Assembly (NCBI GenBank): GCA_013423325.1
Contig: BLJB01000377.1
Span: 1 to 64,000, forward strand
Direction of reading: 5' to 3'
Length of the DNA: 64,000 nucleotides
Source: Usnea hakonensis
Lineage: Eukaryota; Ascomycota; Lecanoromycetes; Lecanorales; Parmeliaceae
This document shows positions 11,210 to 22,580 of this stretch, one piece after another. Both the position numbers and the translations under genes were made by a program. Each line of letters begins with the position of its first letter. Positions within the stretch are counted from its first letter, which is position 1. The notes under the pieces were generated by a model, which had not been told where the DNA came from, ran no database searches, and was given only the letters and a program-made list of their open reading frames with translations.

Positions 11210-14200
11210 TCAATACCCGGATCCATTACCCTCCTCCCCTCCCCCAACCATCCACCAACTCCCGCAAAAACACTGTTTCATCTGCGACACCATGACACTC
11301 GCCGTCCTCGTCGGCAGCAAATCTTCCATCACAGCCGCACACCTCGTGCACCTCCTCGTGCTCATATTATTCCCCAACTCAATCTTACGCATAGCGTCCA
11401 AAGGATGCTCTTTCCTCCACCTCTTACCCGCTTTGTCGTTCGTGAGGCCCAAAGAGGCGAAGTTTGTGAAGTAGAGTTCGGCGACGTTGACCTCTTCTTT
11501 CAGTGAGGCTGCCGTGTTGGTTAAGAAGTCCTTCACGGGTTCCAGCAGTACTTCGGGGATTTCGACTTTGATGAGCATGTTCTTTTCGACGTTGCTTCGT
11601 TCGCTGTCACTCATGCCAGATGCTTGGTAGGCACCCTTGATGCCATTCTCTAATTGTGATAGGAGACGCTCGAACTGCGACACCGAGACCAAAGATTTTT
11701 GGAACACGGCTCCGAGCTCTTGATAGGCGAGTCTCAGGGGTGTCTGCGACTGCAGCGTCTTGCAGTGTTGCATGAAGGCTTTCAAGGGGTTGCAGTTGTA
11801 TTTAAGGAAGTTGCGGGACGAAGAGACGAGGATGAGGTGCAGAGCTGGGCTGTTGGTTTCACGGACTAGACAACCTTTAGCTGGGTGTGGAACAAGTTAC
11901 GAGTCTTGCGGTAGCTCACTCCTTGCGTTAAGAACATCAAGACTCGTGTTGCCTGTTTCGTCATTTTGGTCTTCCAGGAAGTCTCCGAGTACGAAGAGTT
12001 CGTCAACGATGAAACTGATCAGAGACATTGACCAAGATACTAAGCCAATCAGGACATGGACAGTCTCTGAGCTCGACTTAGTTGTCTTTCTGCAATTGAT
12101 TCCGGCATCCAGAACGTACCTGGTTTGCCTAGTTCATTCTCCATGCCCGGTTTTCTGCTGATGGTTCCCATGAACACCATGACGAGAGATCTTATGCTCA
12201 GAATCGCCCAAGCCAAAATGGCGGAGAGTGATGGCTGACGACTACCTCCGGCGTAACCAAGTGCTGCTTGGACACTCAGACATCGCTGAAGAAGCAAGCC
12301 TTGGCTTGATTGAAGCAGTTGTGCCATCTGTGAATCAAGGGAGTAGTCGACGTGAACACCGATCGTACGGTACAGCTCACTCAAGAAATGTGACTTGAAT
12401 GTGTCAGGATTGAACAGTGTTGGAGAATGCCCAGCCTGTGCTTGGCCGTGCAAATATTGGTTCGAGAAAGCTTGCAGGGCCGCAACAATATCCTCATTAT
12501 TCATGCCACTTAGAGAGGCGACCGATGACTGCATTACGAAGGCTTCGATGATCACCTCGATACGCGCTATGTGTGTCAGCAATTACAAGAGATCTTTGCA
12601 GTGCATACAAACACTCATCTATCTGGTCACTTGTATGCTCGTCTTCGATCTGCACTACGCTCAAAGTTGCCGAGTGCGACTCGTCGAGAGAAACAGCAGC
12701 GCAGCCGTTCGGAGACAGCGCAGTATGCAAGCCTACAGATTACAATAAGCTGTCATCATGGGTCGGGCAGCCAGTGTCTCAGTCATAGAGGCATGGATGT
12801 GTTCGATGAAAGACTTACAGAATGCAGTCCCCGGAAAATAGAGGCCAATCTGTGCCATACTCGAGACTCGGTCTTTTCCATCTCGAGGGACCACGCTCAT
12901 GTTTGTAGTTTCTCGATATTCGACAAAGCCTTCACAGTAAACCATGGCCAGAACGGGCCTCGAGCTTATTTGCTGAATTGAGAGTAGAGCTCTTGGGAGT
13001 GAGATGTCACTCGATCTCTTCATGAGGATCGCAGACTTGAAAGGACCCGTTAGGCATATTCGATCGGCAAATTTGGAATGAATCGACTCACAGGAAGATC
13101 AGCAGCTGGTGACACGCTGGACCTTTTCGAAGACAGAGAGTTGAAGCTTGCGTGTAGCTTTGGCGTTGCACTTTGCAACTCCCATTTGCAGAGTATTGTA
13201 TTCTGTACCGTGTGGGCCGGAGAAGGTTGGAAATGATCAGAAATGTAAGAAAAGGAAGCTAGGAGAATTGGGTGCGTTGCCTCTTTATTTGCAAGTCTCG
13301 GCCCTGGCGGTAGAAATTCAAGGAGCGACAATTGACTACGTGGGTGCCCACTATCATACTGTGCGGAAGCGTCCTCTGGACTCTCATCAAGTGGGGTGCA
13401 ATGGTTCAGGGTTTTGAGATGCTGTAGGACTAGGCTTTGTTGGTCGAAGTTGAGGCTGAGTCGGTAAACTCGAAGTTCATTCTCGCTATTGTAAGTTGCA
13501 AGAAGCAGTGGACTTTCTTATTATGGAGATCAGTGACTACCTCAGAGCTTGAGAGGCAAGATTCACCTTTATCTGTGCTCTTGCCTTTATCTGTGTTCTT
13601 TATTTCTACGCTCTTTTCTGGACACATTGTGGCGTGAGTTAGAAGCTCGGTTGGACAGGCAATGTTCTCTGACTCGCTTTTGAAGTCTTGCCATCGATTA
13701 TCTTGACCTTGATACAAAACTCTGATCATTCCACTCCTTGTGACTGCTACCAGAGCAGCCTTTTGAGGGCCATTAGTTTGCTGATATGGGTTGCGCGGTC
13801 CTAGCATTTTCTGCTGAACGACAGTAAAGCTCCATTGATCATTTGCTTTGAGCATGGGCTTGGGAAAGAAGGACCGCACGGTTGTCAGCCAAGTGATAGC
13901 CTCAAAATTGCAATTCAGAGGAGAACATACTGGTCTGTCCAGATGTAACCATGTCAGTCCGATGACTGCACTTAGATGGTCTTCAGGGTCCGAGGCACAG
14001 CGTCTGTAGAGACTGAGGCGATTGATGGCAATAAAGACGTTGTAGATCGATATCTGGCCAAAAGCGTCGACAACCGCCAACTCATTACCGTAATGACTCC
14101 ATGATAAGTGGAGTATCTGGTGTTCACTGTGCGCCGTAGCGACACCGTCTACTAGATGTTCTTTGCTCATCCTCCACAGGCCATCGGAAGTATCACACAT

Positions 14201-14462
14201 CAGGTTACGTACGACCACGTTGCATCCATCACGAGTGATGTATGCGATGCAGCCATTTCGAGACCAAACCAATTTTCTAGCTAAATTTTAGAGACGCCGA
14301 GCCTAAGTGCAGTAGATTCGTAACGTACTGGCAGCATCCGCTGTGAGCCAATTCATCGACTCGCTGGAGCAGACCTTTGGTAAGAGGTTCAGGAAGTTGC
14401 AACGAGTGGCCATCTCCCACATCGCCAACATCGCCAAAGAGTTCATCAAGGTCATCATCCAT
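11210..14462 (-). CDS. MED16: Mediator complex subunit 16 (Sin4)
   Basis: Eight exons give 945 aa: 14462-14329, 14276-13567, 13516-13092, 13035-12819, 12732-12613, 12566-12120, 12039-11920 and 11874-11210. The introns are 52, 50, 56, 86, 46, 80 and 45 bp. The start is the ATG of MDDDLDELFGD; the open frame extends upstream only from a TTG. The N-terminal half is the WD40-like propeller (LVWSRNGCIAYI, LHLSWSHYGNELAVVD, SENELRVYRLSLNF). The C-terminus has the family zinc-type signature RRCTRCAAVMEDL ... QCFCGSWWM. The fifth intron uses a GTTTGT donor with a TGCTGAC branch site; it was chosen because it is the only one that keeps the frame. Role: tail-module subunit of Mediator linking activators to RNA polymerase II. 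A short direct repeat (TDKG twice) sits at the end of exon 2. Confidence 0.92.
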
Positions 14463-15130
14463 CTTCACACTTTTGAGGCCAACTGGATCAAATTTTGAAG
14501 TTATCTTCTCAGTCTCTATATTGAATGGACTGGACAAAAGCGTGGTAGCAGTTGTGGCGCTCCATTACTGGGATCAAGATTTGCGCATTCCGAGCCACGA
14601 AGGAGTCATTTTCCCCAAACCGTAGTAATACAACTTGCATAGGACAGACAATAAGTTATTCCAAGTGGATGCGAGCACAAGTCTCTCCGCTCGAGTCCAC
14701 CATGTGCCCAAGCAAATTGTTTCGCTGAGGGAACATCGAAACTAGATGGGCGACCTAGTGTCTGTCGAGAATCGTCTCCTGCATTGAGGATATTGGACTT
14801 CTAATAAACGAGATTAAAAACGATAAAAAATTTGGGGGTAAACAAAGGAGTAAACAAGAGGCTATTGTGGGAGGGGTATTTGCGGCTAAAATGAAATAAA
14901 GTTGCGATCCATGGCGTGAATGGATCCTCATATAAGCTCCTTCACTTCTTTGACAATAACAACTTCCATCTTATTGTTTTTCAACGTCAACCCCTGAAAC
15001 ACTTCTAGACTATTGTCCAGACATCCATAAATCTTCTTCCTAGTTCCACCTTCTAAACTTTCAATAACTTTTCATCATGTTCCACACAAGAACACCCTGA
15101 TCGCAGCCACTGACCGGCCGCAATCCCAAC
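14463..15130. promoter_or_regulatory. Divergent promoter region, MED16 / sirtuin
   Basis: 668 bp between two outward-facing start codons. An AT-rich patch with TAAAAACGATAAAAAATTTG lies near 14814-14833. A CATATAAG box is at about 14930 and a CT-rich leader at 14990-15075, both oriented toward the sirtuin. No gene was found. Confidence 0.5.
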
Positions 15131-17124
15131 ATGATGGATAGCGACAGCGGCTTGAGCGAACTGTCCTCCGAACTCAGCTCTATCAGATCCGTGTCGCCAC
15201 CACCTCTCGATTACCCATCTCCTCAGTCAACTCAAGAAAACAGCGGAAATGTCTCCAGTAGTCAGGATGAATCAAAAAAGCGCCCCAGAGAATCGGACGA
15301 GCTACCGCTGGCGAAGAAGAGAAAATCAGTGGAGGCGAAGCCAAGGACAACCGTTCATCTCGATCTACGATCGCCCTCACCTGCGCTTGATCAGAGTTCC
15401 CAATTGGCTCTGTTGTTGAAGGTTCTCCGTAAGAGAAGAAAAATCGTGGTGATCGCTGGGGCTGGAATATCTACTGCTGCTGGAGGTGAGTGCTACGACC
15501 ACACCCAGCAACGATTTCGATGGCTGACGAAACTACAGTTCCCGACTTTCGGTCATCAAATGGCCTCTTCAACACTCTCAGGAGCGATAACAAACTCAAA
15601 GCTTCCGGCAAGCATTTATTCGACGCCTCAGTATATCAAACAGACGACTCAACGTCCTCTTTCCACGATATGGTTCGCACATTGTCACAGCTCGTCAGCG
15701 ACGCAAAGCCTACAATGTTCCATGAGATGCTAGCGACGCTGGCAAGCGAAAACCGCCTTCTGCGCCTGTACACACAGAACGTCGATGGCTTAGACACTTC
15801 GCTTGAACCTCTGGTAACAAAGGTTCCGCTGGAAAATAAAGGACCATGGCCCAAGACGATTCAATTGCACGGAAGCCTGGAGAAAATGGTGTGCACCAAG
15901 TGCAACAAGCTCTCCCCTTTTGAAGCCGCACTATTCAGCGGCCCAATACCACCATCGTGCACTCAGTGTGTAGAAAACGATCAGATCCGCACTGATGTTG
16001 CCGGGAAGCGAAGTCATGGCATTGGCAGACTTCGTCCGAGGATGGTGTTGTACAACGAGTCAAATCCGGACGACGAGGCGATTGGAGCAGTAGTCAAAGC
16101 TGATCTCTTGAAGCGGCCTGATGCAGTCATCGTAGTTGGTACAAGCATGGAGATCCCGGGCGTCAAGAGAATGGTCAGGGAGATGTGTGGGATAGTAAGA
16201 GACAGAAGAGACGGAGTTGCAATATGGATCAATCGCGGGCCTCCACCTATAGGCAAGGAATTTGAGGGTTGTTGGGATCTAGTCGTCGCTGGAGACTGCG
16301 ACCAGGTTGCTCAACAGGCGAATATGCGGCGGTGGAACGAGGAAGGCAATGACTATAAGGATTGCACCGAATCCGAGGCGGAACGGGCAAAGGAGAAGGG
16401 TAATCGCATCAAAGTTCTTGTCAAACCAGCAGAGAGGAAGAGTGTCACACCGAAGAGAGCCGTGTCGCCCAAACATGGGATTGCTCCTGCCATGATGACC
16501 CCAGGGGAAAGTCCTATGTCTAAAGCGACAAAGCTTCCGAAAACTTTTAATATTCCTCCGCTGAATCTTTCACATATGAAAGAAAGTTCAAAGAAGAACA
16601 ATCGGCCGAAAGGAGCAGGAAAGAAGAATGGAGCCAAGAACACGTCGACAAGCAGGACTACCGGCTCGAAGAATTCGAAGACACCAAATATATCGATATT
16701 AGACTTCAAAGTCACCAAAGCACATAAGCCTCCTACAAACTCAGCAAAGCCAGTGGAACTCCCGAAAGCCTCTGGGTCACCTAGCAAGGAGAGAACAAAC
16801 AAGTTATCAAAACCTCGTTCATCACCTACGAACCAAGAAAAAGCGAAAAGATTACTTGCTAGCATCAACGAGCCCTTCGACGACACAGTGATTCCTATGA
16901 TGCCCATATCACCCCAATCAGCGCGCAACAACGGTCCTATGAGCCCTGCCGAGTCGCTCACTAAGGGTGCTAAGCTTGAGAAAATCGAAATCAATGTAAA
17001 TTTTGAGACACCTCTCAAGGTCAATGAGATCCAGGACCCTCGTAAACTCAAGCGAATGAGCGAAGAGAGGATTTCACCCACGGGAAAACTACCATCCGGA
17101 ATGGCCCAGCTGCTCCATTTTTGA
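15131..17124 (+). CDS. NAD-dependent histone deacetylase, HST3/HST4-type sirtuin
   Basis: Two exons, 15131-15485 and 15539-17124, with a 53-bp intron, give 646 aa. Sirtuin core: GAGIST at residues 110-115, PDFRS at about 120, TQNVDGLD at 197-204, catalytic His229 in IQLHGS, zinc cysteines at 237, 240, 259 and 262 (C-x2-C ... C-x2-C) and VVGTSMEIPGVK for NAD binding. An acidic/Ser N-terminus with a KKRK signal suggests nuclear location. The C-terminal 280 or so residues are basic, Ser/Pro/Lys-rich and probably disordered. The SxD and long basic tail layout fits the Hst3/Hst4 class that removes H3K56 acetylation after S phase; that substrate is inferred from class, not seen. The gene is divergent from MED16. 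Confidence 0.93.
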
Positions 17125-17802
17125 CATGATTGGGACCTCGATCAATTTTGTTAATGGATGCCCGTTTGTATTTTACGTGTGAACAGGGCGGATCTGGTTT
17201 TTTGACAAGAGATACCCATATGTTTGTCTAGGGCGTCCCTGGAGAAGGCATCGCATTGTTCGGCGTTACATTTTCACTTTTCATGTTAATGATCTTGGGA
17301 TCGAACTGGTGTCCAAAAGAGCTTTGGGATCTGAACGAGGCATTTCACCAAAAAAACCTACATCTATATGTAGGCCACATATTTTGTCTTTACACATATG
17401 TACTCTTTACATTATTCACAAACCACTACATCGGTTTGTTCAGAAACTTCTCGCTGCTCGCGATCCATGCTGCAAATCGCAGCCCGATAGGTACTATCAT
17501 TTGAACGTCCATCTTACTTCCAGTCTACGCATGGGCATAAGAAGATCGCGAGATAGGTTGCTGATCCAATTGAAAGACAATACGATTGGCCTTTCGCAGC
17601 CTATCGCAGGCTCATTACTAGCTCCATTAGGGTACAAATCACTTCATAGGGCTGAAGCAATGGCCTAAAATCAGTCAAAAAAACCTCATGCGATTGCCTT
17701 TAGTCAACAATACCTGACCTCTGAGCCGTTAGGTCAGTCTTCGTCCGTATAAAAACACTCAACGACTACGGCCAATACAAGTCGCAAGCCAATCCATCCG
17801 CA
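17125..17802. other. Intergenic region, sirtuin 3' end to uL10m promoter
   Basis: 678 bp. The first part is the sirtuin 3' flank. Open frames at 17256-17668 show no recognisable domain. The right end holds the TATA-like box of uL10m. Confidence 0.5.
17748..17755 (+). promoter_or_regulatory. TATA box upstream of uL10m
   Basis: TATAAAAA lies 55 bp before the uL10m start codon. The position and sequence fit a core promoter, with a short 5' leader. Confidence 0.5.
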
Positions 17803-18810
17803 ATGCCCCCTCGACTCCGCGTCTGCCCCCAATGTCAACACCTCCTCAAACCCCAACCCAGTCCATATAGATACCTCTCCACCGCCTCAGCAATAACTCC
17901 CGCGGCACCACCTCCCCAAACAATCTCCTCACCTCCTCCGATCGCCCGCTTCCCCCAAACCCAACCACCATCGCACAAGCCGCCCGAACTCCGCAAATCG
18001 CAACTCCACCGGCAATACACCTCCCTGCTCCGCTCCACGCCCCTCCTCCTCTTCTTCCAACACAACAACCTCAAATCCAACGAATGGGTGTCCATACGCC
18101 GGGAACTGAACATTGCCCTGGAAAAAGTCGACAACGACCTCTCCACAAACCTCGCACCCGCTATAAAACTCCAAACGCTCCAAGTCAGTATCTTCGAATC
18201 AGCCTTACTCGTCGTCGAATACTACCACCCAGACCAGCACCCTACAGCCTCAACCCCTCACCCTACAGATCCCGCCACCCAATCATCCACAAGCCTCGCC
18301 AACCACACCCCAAACGCCGCAGACAAGACCTTCACACACTACCTCTCCCGCACCGCCCACTCCGCCGCCAGCCCCTACAAAAAAACGTACCCCCTCCGTC
18401 CTCTCCTCTCCGGCCCCCTCGTAGTCATGGCCTTCCCGAGCGTGACGCCACAACACGTGCGCGGCGCCCTTAGCATCCTGGTTCCCAAAGCGCCGACCTT
18501 TGCGGCCCCGACGCGGCGGGCGAATCCGGGCTATTACGACGCGAGCGTGCAGCAAGGGTTGCAGAAATTGATACTGTTGGGGGCGAGGGTGGAAGGGAAG
18601 GTGTTTGATGCGGAGGGGGTGAGATGGGTGGGGGGAATTGAAGGGGGCATGGAAGGGTTGCGGGGGCAGTTGGTTAGGGTGTTGGGGGAGGTGGGGGCTG
18701 GGGTGACGGGGGCGTTGGAGGGGGTGGGGAGGAGTTTGTGGTTTACGGTTGAGGGGAGGAGAGGGATGTTGGAGGAAGAGGAGAGGGGGCAACCGAAGGA
18801 GGGTCCGTGA
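17803..18810 (+). CDS. MRPL11: Mitochondrial large-subunit ribosomal protein uL10m
   Basis: Single exon, 335 aa. The N-terminus MPPRLRVCPQCQHLL is basic and hydroxylated, as in a mitochondrial presequence. The L10 core follows: LRKSQLHRQYTSLLRSTPLLLFFQHNNLKSNEW, written here only as a region at about residues 62-95, then RRELN, PLLSGPLVVMAFPSV and a C-terminal helix region. These match fungal uL10m proteins (yeast Mrpl11), part of the L7/L12 stalk base of the mitoribosome. The 5' two thirds of the gene is C-rich and the last 230 bases or so are packed with G runs on the coding strand. Confidence 0.85.
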   Translation: MPPRLRVCPQCQHLLKPQPSPYRYLSTASAITPAAPPPQTISSPPPIARFPQTQPPSHKPPELRKSQLHRQYTSLLRSTPLLLFFQHNNLKSNEWVSIRRELNIALEKVDNDLSTNLAPAIKLQTLQVSIFESALLVVEYYHPDQHPTASTPHPTDPATQSSTSLANHTPNAADKTFTHYLSRTAHSAASPYKKTYPLRPLLSGPLVVMAFPSVTPQHVRGALSILVPKAPTFAAPTRRANPGYYDASVQQGLQKLILLGARVEGKVFDAEGVRWVGGIEGGMEGLRGQLVRVLGEVGAGVTGALEGVGRSLWFTVEGRRGMLEEEERGQPKEGP

Positions 18811-19460
18811 GGCGGTGGGTTGGGTGTATTCGCTATCAATTTTCTCGTGTACAATACTTGTACTGAACAGGGGCTGTGATATATGAGTCACGTACTCGAC
18901 AACCATTGGAACGCGCCGTCAGTGAGCCATTGAACCGCCGTTTCTGACATGAACCCTTGCATTTGATTATCATGAACAGCCTCGTGAGACGGTCGACATT
19001 CTAAAAGACCAGATACATTGAATTGAAGACGAGCAAGAAACCTAATTCTCGAGTTCTTTGCATCATACCTGACGTACGAATTCGTGCTTCCGATGGTTCA
19101 GTAGCATCCTTTCGCGAATAGGAACCGTAAAACATAGGACCCAAGCAACAAACCATCTGGTAAACCATCGTACTCTTGCGGCCCTTTATTCATCACCGAA
19201 CCGTCTCACCTCCCTTCCCTTGCTCCACAGAGACTTTCGTATGAGCGGAAGCCGAGTTCGATAAAGGACCGATTGAATTTGAGGCCGTGTCGTATCCGAA
19301 TAAGATTGGCTCCTGGGATTATCTCTGCAAAGTCTGGGAAAGACGTAATGTTATATAAAGGGCACTTGGGGCCGTGTCTGTTTCCGATGGGAGCTCTTTA
19401 TCGCAGTTGTAGGCGGAGATGATGCGTAGTGCTAGCTGCACTGGTGATAGCGACGACAGG

Positions 19461-19519
<59 letters not shown>

Positions 19520-20047
19520 GGTAGTACCGAAGTCGCTTCTAGGTTCCCACGATGAGATTGCATTTCAAAGCAGATGGAATTGTTCTCGATGCCAGATATA
19601 CCTCCCATACCTGATCATGCGCCTCCTGTCACTCCAGTCCCAGCTTCCGTTGCACTGTAACCGGTACCGGCAATTTGACATCGCGAAGGCGGTATCAGGA
19701 GTGCAGCATCAAGGGCGGACTTTTGTCGTGAAAGCAATCTTCGCGTCATCGAACGGAGCCGAGCTGTAAGCAAATGAAGGGGAAAGTCCAAATTCTACTG
19801 AGCGGAGGGAGATCAAGAATGGAAGATTATAAAATGTATAGTAGACCTGAGAACGGGTTTGGGTTAATTTGTTTTGAATTCTGAAAGGGTATCATGCCAC
19901 CATTTGATGTTCTCGGGTAATCGCAGAGACATGGGTGAAGCCCCAGTCTCGAGAATTCCCCATCAAGCCTCATGCCGCCAGTCATCCCTCAAGTCTTTGC
20001 CAAATACAAGCCATATCAAATGCATGCAATAAACCCCGGGCCTCATG
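18811..20047. other. Intergenic region containing a 52-base G homopolymer
   Basis: 1.2 kb between convergent uL10m and RPB12. It contains a TATATAAAG box at about 19350, the G tract at 19464-19515 and no convincing gene. A 116-aa open frame that crosses the G tract (19419-19769) translates it as poly-Gly and has no recognisable family. Confidence 0.6.
19464..19515 (+). repeat. Homopolymer G52
   Basis: 52 uninterrupted G residues are read directly from the sequence, preceded by GACAGGGGA and followed by TTAAGG. The exact length may be an assembly estimate, since such runs are hard to sequence. Confidence 0.9.
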
Positions 20048-20335
20048 TCACCGCGCCTCAAATTGTACCATCCTATAATCCATAGCCTATCAGCTTACCA
20101 AAGCTCCATGGGCCTCAACAAAACAGAACCAAACGTACCTCTTCGTCCTATCCTTAAGCAGCACCCTATGCCCGCAGTCGCTACATCGTATAGGGTCCCC
20201 CTTTTTCAAATGCACCTTGGCATTGCACTCGCCGCACGTGTACCGTGTTGTGGGTCCTGCGATGTCTGTGGTGGTTGTGTTGAAGTTTGAGCTGGAGGGC
20301 TGGAGGGTTGGGGGGGCGTAGGCTTCGCGAGACAT
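20048..20335 (-). CDS. RPB12: RNA polymerase I/II/III common subunit RPABC4 (Rpb12)
   Basis: Two exons, 20335-20139 and 20072-20048, with a 66-bp intron, give 73 aa (yeast Rpb12 is 70 aa). The C-x2-C ... C-x2-C zinc ribbon is clear: YTCGECNAKVHL and IRCSDCGHRVLLKDRTKR. The last exon supplies the conserved tail MVQFEAR. Without the splice the frame would read into intron and lose this tail, which fixes the model. Known role: small zinc-binding subunit shared by all three nuclear RNA polymerases. The N-terminal 30 residues are a variable, Ser/Thr-rich extension. Divergent from the PI-PLC gene. Confidence 0.95.
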
Positions 20336-20871
20336 GGGAGGCTTGTGAGATGAGAACTGTGATAGATGGTATGCAACTAGATGTCGGGAATGTGTTTTCT
20401 GAAGGCTTGGGGATATGGGTTGACAAAGATGGGGACCAGAGCTCGGAGAGATGTTTGAAAGTCAGTGCGGAATATCTCCGGCGTGGCGCTAGTGGACGCT
20501 TCTTGGCATGACCCAATTAGGCAAGGTACTTTGGTTCTTAATATAAATGGTCCTATTCGACTTCGTCAGTTCCTATGACTACTTCCTCCTCTTTATCTGT
20601 CTTACAATAACAGTATTGTCACAGTCGGTGGAGGTGAATGCTTTATTGAAGTCTTTCTTCATCACTCTGGCAAGACTGTCTCTGTATCTTCCCCATGGCT
20701 GCACCAACCACATATTCCGTCAACAGCAGTCTTCCTGAGCTGTCTCTGTCATCGTAAATACATACCATTTTTCATAGGGCAGAACAGTCAAGACTCAAGA
20801 CAAAGTCTACGCTCGATCTTTGAATTTCTTATAATAATTCCGTACAAAGTTTCCCTCCATCTATATCTGCT
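20336..20871. promoter_or_regulatory. Divergent promoter region, RPB12 / PI-PLC
   Basis: 536 bp between outward-facing starts. An AATATAAATGG box lies near 20537, and pyrimidine-rich stretches precede the PLC start. No gene is seen. Confidence 0.4.
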
Positions 20872-22290
20872 ATGGCGTCCCCACCATTGACCGTTCGCAA
20901 TCTTACGTCAACCCCAGTTAATCTCAAGCATTATGAGATCCAGGATCTGAAGCACACGTTGGGCACTGGGGGTTATTTTACAAAGATGACCAGCTCGTGG
21001 ACCACACCGATCAATGCGAAGCAACCGGTCAGCAATTTGCAGGATGTGTCATTGCTTCTCGAGCCTTCAGTACTATGTAAAGCGGATATTCGACCTGCTA
21101 ATGTTCCTCATGAATCCCTTTGCATATTCTTCGAGATTGAAGGAGAGATGTATCAGACCAACATAATCCACCCAACATGTCATTCCCAGCTCTTGATGCC
21201 AATCACCACCAATCCGCACTTCAGCCATACCACTGTCTACCATCCCAAACAGCATCATCTCGCGATCTTCTTTCGAAGTAACCTTCCCACGTGGATGAAG
21301 AGCCTCGATGATGCCACGCCCCTTTCGGCTCTTTCCATCCCAGGCACGCACAACTCTCCTACTTACCATCGCGCTCTGCCATCTGTTCGCTGCCAGGTAG
21401 CGCCGGTTCGAGAGCAATTGCAACAAGGAGTACGATTTCTTGATATTCGAGTCCAGCCTGATGGCCCTCTAGACCCCAGTAATGATAAACTCAATCTTGT
21501 CCACGGTGTCTTCCCCATCTCTTTGAGCGGGCCAAAACACTTTCGGAGTATGTTGAACGAAGTCCTTACTTTCTTAGAACAAAACCCGAGCGAGACGGTC
21601 ATCATGTCTGTCAAGCGTGAAGGTCCTGGTAATGCCACAGATTCTCAGCTCAGTCGTATCTTGCGAGACCATTACGCAGGAGACGTCAACCGATGGTTCA
21701 CCGCTCCTCGCATACCCACTCTGGGCGAAGCAAGGGGCAAAATTGTGCTGATTCGCCGATTTGCGCTTGAAGAGAGGCTGAAAAATGAATGGGACGGGGC
21801 TGGCTGGTGCATCAATGGCGATACATGGGCAGACAATACACCGAATTCCCTCTGCCCCAGTGGTGATCTATGCATCCAAGATTTCTATGAGGTGCTCGAG
21901 AGCGAGAACATCGGACGAAAGATTCAGTACTCCATCGATCATCTGAAAAGGGCATCCGAATGCGTCTGCCCTTCACCAGGCTCAGATGCCAAGCTACCAT
22001 TCTACATCAATTTTCTCACTGCGAGCAACTTCTGGAAAGTAGGTTGCTGGCCTGACAGGATTGCGGCAAAGTTGAATCCTGCGATTGTCGAGTATTTGTG
22101 TACGAAGCACAATGTATCAGAAGGTCCAGAAGAGAAGCCGACTGGAGATGGAAGTACTGGCATTGTCGTATGCGACTGGGTTGGACAAGATGGCAACTGG
22201 GATATTGTGAGGTGCATTGTGGGCATGAATGCCAGATTCGAAGCCAAAAGGGAACCCTTGAGGCAGGAACATTCTCATGATGAGCTCTGA
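20872..22290 (+). CDS. PLC-like phosphodiesterase (PI-PLC X domain), intracellular
   Basis: Single exon, 472 aa. The C-terminal two thirds is a PI-PLC X domain of the PLCXD/bacterial type. SIPGTHNSPTYH carries the first catalytic His (160). RFLDIRVQ (Arg193) and NLVHGVFP (His211, second catalytic His) follow, then ETVIMSVKREG. The N-terminal 140 residues form a beta-rich domain of unknown role. No signal peptide, C2 or EF-hand region is seen, so this is not a classical eukaryotic PLC. The family cleaves phosphatidylinositol or glycosyl-PI; the actual substrate is not known. Convergent with the next gene. Confidence 0.9.
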   Translation: MASPPLTVRNLTSTPVNLKHYEIQDLKHTLGTGGYFTKMTSSWTTPINAKQPVSNLQDVSLLLEPSVLCKADIRPANVPHESLCIFFEIEGEMYQTNIIHPTCHSQLLMPITTNPHFSHTTVYHPKQHHLAIFFRSNLPTWMKSLDDATPLSALSIPGTHNSPTYHRALPSVRCQVAPVREQLQQGVRFLDIRVQPDGPLDPSNDKLNLVHGVFPISLSGPKHFRSMLNEVLTFLEQNPSETVIMSVKREGPGNATDSQLSRILRDHYAGDVNRWFTAPRIPTLGEARGKIVLIRRFALEERLKNEWDGAGWCINGDTWADNTPNSLCPSGDLCIQDFYEVLESENIGRKIQYSIDHLKRASECVCPSPGSDAKLPFYINFLTASNFWKVGCWPDRIAAKLNPAIVEYLCTKHNVSEGPEEKPTGDGSTGIVVCDWVGQDGNWDIVRCIVGMNARFEAKREPLRQEHSHDEL

Positions 22291-22580
22291 AATGAGCGAA
22301 TGAATGTAGTATACAAAATGCTGTGTAAGTTTGATATATACCCTGTCTCTTGGGAAACCAAGGACTGTAAAACAAAGAGTAAATCGAAGCCCAAAATTGC
22401 TTTCTCCGGCCTGAATGACAATTGCATATACGTTTACCACCCATTTTCCATCAAGGAATCATCCAGCACATATCGCCATCGCCATATCGGAACAAAAGAA
22501 ACCCGCAGCCGTTCTTCGTAACGCGCAAGCCCTTGGCCATTCTCCCCATCACAAACCCCCATCTCTCAACCACACACCGC

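Noticed and set aside
16353..17081. 242-codon minus-strand frame
   Set aside because: Antisense to the sirtuin C-terminal region. It arises from codon bias of the real gene.
18283..18906. 207-codon minus-strand frame
   Set aside because: Antisense shadow of uL10m, with a Pro/His-rich translation caused by the G runs.
19419..19769. Frame with a poly-Gly stretch
   Set aside because: It exists only because it crosses the G52 tract; there is no family match.
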